Under the pieces are notes generated by a model, which was given only the letters and a program-made list of their open reading frames with translations, did not search any database and had not been told where the DNA came from. Made by a program: the position numbers and the translations under genes. 31,150 nt of DNA from a virus, in the IMG/VR virus record IMGVR_UViG_3300037516_000118, positions 1 through 31,150 of that record. One strand, written 5' to 3'. This document shows positions 7,195 to 12,347 of the stretch, piece after piece (the first letter of the stretch is position 1; each line of letters begins with the position of its first letter).

Positions 7195-7268
7195 TTTTTC
7201 ATAATTTCCCATGTGTTTTAGGTAGGTTAAATTAACGCTATAGGCTCCACGCTTATAGCGTTTCTTAT
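7195..7268 (+). ncRNA. Candidate small RNA of about 70 nt
   Basis: The stretch from the expected start near 7195 to the hairpin 7234-7262 has a perfect upstream promoter and a downstream terminator-like hairpin but no open frame of useful length. The next promoter begins at 7307, so this would be an isolated short transcript. A short pairing ATGGG (7190-7194) with CCCAT (7208-7212) lies at its 5' end. No known RNA family is recognised. Confidence 0.4.
7234..7262 (+). terminator. Terminator-like hairpin after the lysozyme gene
   Basis: AACGCTATA (7234-7242) pairs perfectly with TATAGCGTT (7254-7262) around an 11-base loop, followed by TTCTTATTT, a weak T-rich tail. It would end both the lysis transcript and the short transcript from 7158. 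Confidence 0.7.
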
Positions 7269-7287
7269 TTAGAATCAATATAAATAA
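7267..7287. promoter_or_regulatory. Operator-like palindrome, copy 1
   Basis: The 21 bases here are ATTTAGAATCAATATAAATA plus A, repeated with one difference at 10628-10648. The centre is an imperfect inverted repeat (ATTTAGAAT against ATATAAAT). It lies 19 bp upstream of the -33 box at 7307. A dimeric repressor or activator site is inferred; the TTTAGAAT half-site is reminiscent of Fur-like operators in flavobacteria. Confidence 0.42.
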
Positions 7288-7306
7288 CAATTATTTTATA
7301 ATAAAG

Positions 7307-7337
7307 TTTGTTATAGTCAATATTATAGTTATCTTTG
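7307..7337 (+). promoter_or_regulatory. Early promoter for the ERF operon
   Basis: TTTG (7307-7310), 19 bp, TATCTTTG (7330-7337), matching the Bacteroidota TTTG-N19-TAnnTTTG form exactly. Transcription would start near 7344, 33 bp before the ATG at 7377, and drive the coupled gene run to 10459. Confidence 0.78.
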
Positions 7338-7376
7338 TAAGGTCAATAAGACGTAACAATAATAAAAACACAAATT

Positions 7377-7532
7377 ATGAAAGCAACACAAAACAAATTA
7401 GAAAACATTTACATCGCACCCCCTTTAGGAATATGTATTAAATGGTGGAAATCAAAAGGACAAGCAGAAGCTACAACGGGAAGCTTCAATTATGAGTTAT
7501 ATTTACAATACTTAGCAGCAATAAGCAAATAA
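7377..7532 (+). CDS. Small early hypothetical protein (51 aa)
   Basis: ATG at 7377 to TAA at 7532. The product is compact and tryptophan/tyrosine-containing (I-A-P-P-L-G-I-C-I-K-W-W-K-S-K). It is the first frame after the consensus promoter at 7307 and ends 2 bp before the next gene, which supports real translation. As the leader gene of an early operon it could be a host-takeover peptide; that is position-based inference and no family is recognised. Confidence 0.65.
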   Translation: MKATQNKLENIYIAPPLGICIKWWKSKGQAEATTGSFNYELYLQYLAAISK

Positions 7533-7534
7533 TT

Positions 7535-7804
7535 ATGAGAAACACAATTAAAACCCTAGAAGAATGTATCGCGGATTTAAAGAAATTAATCCCTAGTCAT
7601 GCAAAAACAACATTTATCAATTATAAAGATATTGATTTAGAAGTAGAATTTCAAGATAGCTATGATAATAGATTCCCTGAAGACGGTCAATATGTTTATG
7701 TATTAAGAGTGTACGTTGCTGGCGTAGATATTACAGAATTATTCGAGCAGGAATGGATGCAAAATGAATTAGTAGAAATTTATCTTAAAAATCAAGAGTT
7801 ATGA
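7535..7804 (+). CDS. Hypothetical early protein
   Basis: The 89-residue acidic protein has no recognisable family; it is mixed alpha/beta and soluble (L-E-E-C-I-A-D-L-K-K-L-I at the start, Y-V-Y-V-L-R-V-Y-V-A-G in the middle). It overlaps the ERF gene by 4 bp (ATGA), so the two are probably translated together; an accessory role in recombination is only suggested. Confidence 0.75.
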   Translation: MRNTIKTLEECIADLKKLIPSHAKTTFINYKDIDLEVEFQDSYDNRFPEDGQYVYVLRVYVAGVDITELFEQEWMQNELVEIYLKNQEL

Positions 7805-8313
7805 AAATATACGCAAAAATCCACGCAGCCAAACAAGAGATAGGAGTAGTAAAAAAGAACGCTAAGAACCCTCACTTTAAAAATACATACGCAGATTTAA
7901 ACGCGTTAATCGAAGCAGTTGAACCAATACTACTATCAAAAGGTTTAATACTGTTACAACCGATTAAAGACGGTAAAGTATTCACACAAGTAATAGATAC
8001 CGAAACTTTTGAGATGGTTGAAAGTAGTATTGATTTAACAGCTAATTTAACAGCACAGGCGCTCGGGTCTCAAATAACGTACTATCGTCGTTACACGTTA
8101 CAGAGTCTGATGAGTTTACAAGCTGATGATGACGATGGTCAAAAGGCAAGCGCGCCACAAGCGATAACAAAACCAATTTGTTCTGCTGCATTATTTGAGA
8201 AAGCAATAAGTAGATACGAAGGATTAGAGTTAGATGTATTTGACAAGCTTAAAACAGCATATACATTGACAGCACAACAACAATTAGAAATAAACGAAAT
8301 AACTAAAAGATGA
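7801..8313 (+). CDS. erf: ERF-family single-strand annealing protein
   Basis: This 170-residue protein has both ERF hallmarks: NPHFKNTYADLNALIEAVEP (residues 23-42) with L-L-S-K-G-L after it, and QALGSQITYYRRYTLQSLM (86-104) followed by the acidic D-D-D-D-G (109-113). ERF proteins form rings on single-stranded DNA and anneal complementary strands, helping genome circularisation and replication by recombination. The C-terminal ~50 residues are a short variable region. It sits second in the overlapping early run and overlaps both neighbours by 4 bp. Confidence 0.9.
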   Translation: MKIYAKIHAAKQEIGVVKKNAKNPHFKNTYADLNALIEAVEPILLSKGLILLQPIKDGKVFTQVIDTETFEMVESSIDLTANLTAQALGSQITYYRRYTLQSLMSLQADDDDGQKASAPQAITKPICSAALFEKAISRYEGLELDVFDKLKTAYTLTAQQQLEINEITKR

Positions 8314-8531
8314 GTATAGCAGGAAGAGAGTTTCTACACTTCAGAATGGAAGAGGAACAATATAGACAACTAGAAGACGAGCAAAGAAACGCTTTAAATA
8401 TCTACAAAGTTGAAGTAGATGGTATAGATTATTCAAGCGATGAGATATGGGCAGCATTAAAAAAGAAGTCAACAAAGGCATACATTGATTTAAAAAATAG
8501 AGAGTACGACTTAAGACACGATGTAAGATGA
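8310..8531 (+). CDS. Hypothetical early protein
   Basis: The 73-residue, charged, helical protein (M-E-E-E-Q-Y-R-Q-L-E-D-E-Q-R) is not recognised. It overlaps the ERF gene and the DUF3310 gene by 4 bp each (ATGA), so its reading frame is well supported by context. Confidence 0.72.
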   Translation: MSIAGREFLHFRMEEEQYRQLEDEQRNALNIYKVEVDGIDYSSDEIWAALKKKSTKAYIDLKNREYDLRHDVR

Positions 8532-8806
8532 GCAATAATAAAGAAGAACTATATGAAACTTTTAAAGATAAAGAAGCTGATATATTAAAACATCTTGCTT
8601 TAAGACCAATACACTACGGGGGTGCTAGTAACCCCTATGAAGTGTTCAATGTTTTAGAAGCATGGAATTTAGATAAAGATTTTTACTTAGGAAACGTAAT
8701 TAAATACATAGCCAGAGCAGGGAGAAAAGACGCTAGTAAAGAAATAGAAGACTTGCAGAAAGCTGAAGTTTATTTAAACAGACGAATTAAACAACTAACA
8801 AAATGA
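8528..8806 (+). CDS. DUF3310 protein (SaV-like)
   Basis: The 92-residue protein shows the DUF3310 pattern: HYGG (29-32), NPYEV (35-39), a W in L-E-A-W-N-L, GNVIKYIARAGRK (55-67) and DLQKAEVYLNRR (75-86). The family is widespread in phages. It is often labelled a nucleotide-kinase-like protein, but the biochemical role is not established; links to nucleotide pools or anti-defence are proposals. It lies in the recombination/early block with 4-bp overlaps on both sides. Confidence 0.88.
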   Translation: MSNNKEELYETFKDKEADILKHLALRPIHYGGASNPYEVFNVLEAWNLDKDFYLGNVIKYIARAGRKDASKEIEDLQKAEVYLNRRIKQLTK

Positions 8807-8928
8807 GAGAATTTCAAGACGATGAGAATATAAAAGAGATGAGATTCCTATTAAAATTATTTTTAACAATAATAGGGCTAGTAGGAATAATGATAGGATT
8901 AACAGTTTACGAAATACTTACAAAATGA
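8803..8928 (+). CDS. Small single-pass membrane protein (41 aa)
   Basis: ATG at 8803 overlaps the previous stop by 4 bp, and the stop overlaps the next start by 4 bp. An acidic N-terminus (REFQDDENIKE) is followed by one strong membrane segment (about residues 15-38, L-L-K-L-F-L-T-I-I-G-L-V-G-I-M-I-G). A small early membrane protein might act in superinfection exclusion or host membrane change, but nothing in the sequence shows it. Confidence 0.65.
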   Translation: MREFQDDENIKEMRFLLKLFLTIIGLVGIMIGLTVYEILTK

Positions 8929-9098
8929 AAAGACAACTAAAGAAAAATATAATAGATTTTAGCGAAATAGACCTAACTAACATCTTAATGATAACAGAAA
9001 ATAACGGGTTAAAAGACGATGCTAACAGCCTTGTTAAATTAGCCTTTGAATTAATTAATAGATTAGTAGAAGCAGACCTTAAAATATTGAAACCATGA
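8925..9098 (+). CDS. Small hypothetical protein (57 aa)
   Basis: ATG at 8925 (ATGA overlap upstream) to TGA at 9098 (ATGA overlap downstream). The product is helical and amphipathic (S-L-V-K-L-A-F-E-L-I-N-R-L-V-E-A-D-L-K-I-L) with no recognisable family. The overlaps on both sides make the frame credible. Confidence 0.65.
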   Translation: MKRQLKKNIIDFSEIDLTNILMITENNGLKDDANSLVKLAFELINRLVEADLKILKP

Positions 9099-9421
9099 AA
9101 TTAGAAGAAGCTATAAACCTTTTAAAAATACACCAAGAATGGAGGCTAGGAGGCGATACAGAAATGATATACCCTAAGGAATTAACACAAGCAATTGATA
9201 TAGTAATAAACGAATTTACACTAATAAAAAAAGAAATGACAGCTAAGGAGAAATCAGAACACTTAATAAGACAAATGACAGTAGACTTTAACATAGAGTA
9301 CACACAAAGCAAGTTATGCGCTTTGATATGTTGTGACGAGGTTTTAGAACACTTACAACTTCACGATATAGTAATGATAGATTATTGGGATAGAGTAAAA
9401 TTGGAACTAGAGAAATTATGA
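9095..9421 (+). CDS. Hypothetical early protein with two small phage modules
   Basis: The 108-residue protein looks like two common short phage segments joined: an N-terminal L-K-I-H-Q-E-W-R-L-G-G-D...P-K-E-L-T-Q-A-I-D piece (residues 9-36) and a C-terminal A-L-I-C-C-D-E-V-L-E-H...Y-W-D-R-V-K-L-E-L-E-K-L piece (about 75-108). I have seen each as part of separate hypothetical proteins in Bacteroidota phages. The function of either is unknown. It overlaps the next gene by 4 bp. Confidence 0.72.
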   Translation: MKLEEAINLLKIHQEWRLGGDTEMIYPKELTQAIDIVINEFTLIKKEMTAKEKSEHLIRQMTVDFNIEYTQSKLCALICCDEVLEHLQLHDIVMIDYWDRVKLELEKL

Positions 9422-9678
9422 TAACAGAATATTGTTTAGTAGGGTGCAAAGAAACACACCACCATAAAAACTGCAGCGAGTATACAACAGGAATAGATTA
9501 CGTAAAGCCAAACTTCTTAGAAGCTAAACAAGTTATTGCACGCGCTGGATATGCTAACTTAATAAGTACATTAAATATTTACACAATCATAGAAACTTAT
9601 AAGCAGCAATATAGAATACAATGCGACAACGGTAAAGTACATAATCTATCAAAGAAATTATTTTACAATAAAATTTAA
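9418..9678 (+). CDS. Hypothetical Cys/His-containing early protein
   Basis: The 86-residue protein has a Cys/His-rich start (C6, C10, H14-H15-H16, C19), which could bind a metal, and a basic C-terminal half with G-K-V-H-N-L-S-K-K. It resembles small DNA- or RNA-contacting phage proteins but belongs to no family I can name. It overlaps the previous gene by 4 bp. Confidence 0.68.
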   Translation: MITEYCLVGCKETHHHKNCSEYTTGIDYVKPNFLEAKQVIARAGYANLISTLNIYTIIETYKQQYRIQCDNGKVHNLSKKLFYNKI

Positions 9679-9682
9679 AGAT

Positions 9683-9862
9683 ATGGATAAAGATATAGCA
9701 TACATGAAGTGGTTAAAACAGTTTAAAAGAACTAGATTAATGCCACTAACTAGAGAACACAACGGGGGCATTTTAAGGAACAAATACGAACGTAAAGATA
9801 AGATAGCATTTAACAAGTGTTTAAAAGGCTTAGAATGGTTTAAAAACAACGAATATGAATAA
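9683..9862 (+). CDS. Small basic hypothetical protein (59 aa)
   Basis: ATG at 9683 to TAA at 9862, 4 bp after the previous stop and overlapping the next start by 8 bp. The product is strongly basic and aromatic (M-K-W-L-K-Q-F-K-R-T-R-L, R-N-K-Y-E-R-K-D-K), as expected for a nucleic-acid-binding or inhibitor-type small protein. No family is recognised. Confidence 0.65.
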   Translation: MDKDIAYMKWLKQFKRTRLMPLTREHNGGILRNKYERKDKIAFNKCLKGLEWFKNNEYE

Positions 9863-10151
9863 GAAATTTAAAACACAGGAACGAAAGTTAAAGTTAATCA
9901 ATAATCAGATGCATTACAATAAGCTAATAGCTGAAACAATGACAATGCAACCGTTATTTTTAGAAAACTTTGAGGAGCTTAACGAGGTACTCCCAGAGTT
10001 TTTCACAACGGACTTGCTTAAGAAATTAGAGATGTTTAGCAATAGTCTGTATTATAAGCAATCAGATGAAGACTTAGCGGAACTTGCAGACGAGCAGATA
10101 CAAAATACTAAGGAATTAAGGGAATTTTTTAATAAAAGTTTTGAGTTGTGA
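9855..10151 (+). CDS. Hypothetical early protein
   Basis: The 98-residue helical protein has a basic N-terminus (N-K-K-F-K-T-Q-E-R-K-L-K) and an acidic C-terminus (S-D-E-D-L-A-E-L-A-D-E). No family is recognised. It overlaps its neighbours by 8 and 4 bp. Confidence 0.7.
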   Translation: MNKKFKTQERKLKLINNQMHYNKLIAETMTMQPLFLENFEELNEVLPEFFTTDLLKKLEMFSNSLYYKQSDEDLAELADEQIQNTKELREFFNKSFEL

Positions 10152-10459
10152 GTGGTGGGGCTTTCGAATATTCTCAATATAAAATTAGAGATATTCACGA
10201 ACATATCCAAAATGAATTGGATAAGCAAGGTCAAGAAAAACAAGTTGAATTTTGGAATAAAGAATACTTTGAGAAATATCCCGAAGCAAGATTTGAAGAA
10301 ATTTATAGAGAAGACGTACAGCAAATATTTAAAGATGGTATTGAAGCATTAAAGAAAGCTGAGGTATACGCTCAAAGGATTGATTGGTTTCTTTCAGGTG
10401 ATGACGGAGAAGATAGTTTAGCCTCAAGGTTAAAATCTGATTTAGATAAGTTAACATAG
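10148..10459 (+). CDS. SGGAFEY-type hypothetical phage protein (GTG start)
   Basis: The 103-residue protein starts with GTG at 10148, overlapping the previous stop by 4 bp (GTGA). The N-terminus SGGAFEYSQYKIRDIHEHI is a recurrent motif in small Bacteroidota phage proteins, and the end has A-E-V-Y-A-Q-R-I-D-W-F-L-S-G-D-D-G. It is acidic and helical. Function is unknown. It is the last gene of the coupled early run; two hairpins follow at once. Confidence 0.75.
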   Translation: MSGGAFEYSQYKIRDIHEHIQNELDKQGQEKQVEFWNKEYFEKYPEARFEEIYREDVQQIFKDGIEALKKAEVYAQRIDWFLSGDDGEDSLASRLKSDLDKLT

Positions 10460-10540
10460 CTGCTTAATGCGTGGTACGGTTAAGCAACTGAATAGGGGGA
10501 GTAAAAATAAACGCAATTATTTTGTCTAAGCTCCCCTTAT
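10458..10540 (+). terminator. Double-hairpin end of the early operon
   Basis: Hairpin 1: TGCTTAA (10461-10467) with TTAAGCA (10480-10486), extended past a mismatch. Hairpin 2: ATAGGGGGAG (10492-10501) with CTCCCCTTAT (10531-10540), enclosing an inner 7-bp stem AAAATAA (10504-10510)/TTATTTT (10517-10523). No strong T run follows, so this may be a terminator, an RNA processing site or a structured RNA. The rest of the gap to 10680 is AT-rich, with the operator-like copy at 10628. Confidence 0.6.
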
Positions 10541-10627
10541 TCTTACTTTGGAACTATTATTCATTTAATGCCAAAACACAAATACACTACAAACACAATC
10601 ATTTACCGTATATTTGTGCAAAACACT

Positions 10628-10648
10628 ATTTAGAATTAATATAAATAA
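10628..10648. promoter_or_regulatory. Operator-like palindrome, copy 2
   Basis: Second copy of the 21-base element found at 7267-7287, differing at one base (T for C at the centre). It lies 32 bp upstream of the TATATTTG box at 10681, close to where the -33 region would be, and so could block or help polymerase there. Confidence 0.42.
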
Positions 10649-10671
10649 GAGTAAAAAAATTATAATTAAAT

Positions 10672-10690
10672 AATAATTACTATATTTGTA
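10672..10690 (+). promoter_or_regulatory. Promoter for the replication operon
   Basis: TATATTTG (10681-10688) lies within AATAATTACTATATTTGTA, identical except for one base to the core at 7172-7190. No clear TTTG lies at -33, so use may depend on an activator. The start point would be near 10695, giving an ~84-base structured leader before the helicase ATG. Confidence 0.55.
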
Positions 10691-10693
10691 CTC

Positions 10694-10772
10694 GTGTTGT
10701 CGCTGACACTTATAGAAATTTTACAAATTCCCTGCAATGAAGAGACAGCGACCTCGGATTTGTGGGGTTTTT
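10694..10772 (+). promoter_or_regulatory. Structured helicase leader, possible attenuator
   Basis: GTGT (10694-10697)/ACAC (10706-10709) forms a small hairpin whose loop contains GTCGCTG (10699-10705). That loop is complementary to CAGCGAC (10746-10752), allowing an H-type pseudoknot. Directly after it CCTC (10752-10755)/GGGG (10764-10767) plus TTTTT (10768-10772) looks like a weak terminator. This layout suggests conditional read-through; no known riboswitch is recognised. Confidence 0.35.
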
Positions 10773-10778
10773 ACGTTT

Positions 10779-12347
10779 ATGAGGATTTTAAGAGATTACC
10801 AAAAAGATTTATTAGAGAAAATAAATCAAAACCATCACAAAAAAATATGCGTTCAACTAGCAACTGGCGGAGGTAAAACGGTTATTTTTTCAGAGTTAGC
10901 AGAAAATTATCAAGGAAGAGTTTTAATACTTGTAGATAGTTCTGAGTTGGTTATTCAAACATCTAACCATATTAAAGGTGCTGGAACATTTGAAGCTAAA
11001 AATGATTTTATACCAAATGATAAAATTATTATTTCAATGGCTCAAACTTTGCGTTCAAGGATTAAAAAAACGCCCGAAATGATAAACGATTTTGATTTAA
11101 TTATAATTGATGAATGTCATATTTTATGCTATGAAAAAATATTAAAAATAGCAACTTGTAAAATTATTGGATTTACAGCTACTCCTGTATCAAATAGAGT
11201 TGATAAATACTTCTATGATTTTGACGACAAAAAAATGTATAAAGAACATTTAGAAAATAGAATTGAATTTAAAAAAGATTTTTATTTATCAGATATTTTT
11301 GAAGATATTATTACAGGTATTCCAATTTCTAAACTAATTGAGCGAGGGTTTTTAGTTCCTGACGAAAACTACATTATTCCAATAGATGAGAACGATTTTA
11401 AATTCGATTCATTTGGCGAGGTTTCAAATTCTGAAGAAGTGTTTGATGTTAAATTTCAAATGAACGTTTTACAGAATTACTTAGAATTTTGTAAAGGAAA
11501 AAAGACTTTGATTTTTACTCAAAACACAAATCTTAATAATATTTTATTTGAACAATTTAAACAAGCTGAAATAGATAATGTATTTATGTACGATTCTGTT
11601 AATTGGACAGAACATAGCAGAAGCGAAGTAGTAGATAAATTTAGAAATACACCAGAATCAGTTTTATTTAATGTAGGATGTTTTACAAAGGGGTTTGATG
11701 TTACGGATGTCGAAGCTATAATAGTAGCAAGGCGTGTATCTTCATTATCTTTATGGATTCAAATAGTTGGTCGAGGTTCACGAACTACCAACAAAGTGTT
11801 TAAAGATAAATTCATTGTAATTGATGGTGGTACAAATATTCAAAGACTAGGTAGATGGTCGGAAGATTTTGATTGGAACGATAAATTTTGGTGCAAAGGA
11901 AATTATAAACCAAAAAAAGAAGCACCAGAAGAAGAAACAAAAGACTGTGAAAACTGCGGTCAATTAATGAATATAAAAGCGTGTTTTTGTAAGTCTTGTG
12001 ATTTCAATAACTGTGAGATAAAAGATGTAGAAATACTAAACAGAATTGCAATAAAAGTAAATTCAGTAGAGATTGATGTTGATAAAATAATTAGATATGC
12101 AGAGGGAAAATGTAAGATTTTCGCTTTAAAAGTTTTAACTTCGCAGGCTGTCCGAAAATTTGATAACATAGATAAAGCACAATTTGAAAGAAATTTAAAC
12201 GGAGGAGTTGAACGTTTTTTAAACACAACTTTTAAAAATGGATACTGGCAAATAATAAAATCAGATTTAGAATCATCTTCAAACAGAACATGGGAAAGAC
12301 AAAGAAATATAGTATTAACCAAATTAAAAAAGAAATATGATATTTAG
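10779..12347 (+). CDS. SF2 DEAD/DEAH-type helicase
   Basis: From the ATG at 10779 the protein has 522 residues; an in-frame ATG at 10737 would add 14 residues but lies inside the leader structure, and family members usually start at the LRDYQ segment found here. Motifs: Q-type start L-R-D-Y-Q (4-8), Walker A ATGGGKT (28-34), DECH box (111-114), T-A-T-P motif III (133-136), and motif VI QIVGRGSRTT in the second RecA domain. A C-terminal zinc ribbon (CENCG...CFCKSC, about residues 387-404) follows. It would unwind DNA for phage replication or recombination. Its stop overlaps the primase gene by 11 bp. Confidence 0.9.
   Translation: MRILRDYQKDLLEKINQNHHKKICVQLATGGGKTVIFSELAENYQGRVLILVDSSELVIQTSNHIKGAGTFEAKNDFIPNDKIIISMAQTLRSRIKKTPEMINDFDLIIIDECHILCYEKILKIATCKIIGFTATPVSNRVDKYFYDFDDKKMYKEHLENRIEFKKDFYLSDIFEDIITGIPISKLIERGFLVPDENYIIPIDENDFKFDSFGEVSNSEEVFDVKFQMNVLQNYLEFCKGKKTLIFTQNTNLNNILFEQFKQAEIDNVFMYDSVNWTEHSRSEVVDKFRNTPESVLFNVGCFTKGFDVTDVEAIIVARRVSSLSLWIQIVGRGSRTTNKVFKDKFIVIDGGTNIQRLGRWSEDFDWNDKFWCKGNYKPKKEAPEEETKDCENCGQLMNIKACFCKSCDFNNCEIKDVEILNRIAIKVNSVEIDVDKIIRYAEGKCKIFALKVLTSQAVRKFDNIDKAQFERNLNGGVERFLNTTFKNGYWQIIKSDLESSSNRTWERQRNIVLTKLKKKYDI

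Noticed and set aside
10694-10876. Plus-strand 60-codon frame overlapping the helicase start
   Set aside because: It overlaps the leader structures and the helicase N-terminus in another frame; its product is unlike a real protein, and the helicase frame with motifs is clearly the coding one.
11960-12322. Minus-strand open frame opposite the helicase C-terminus
   Set aside because: Antisense shadow of AT-rich coding; no independent support.
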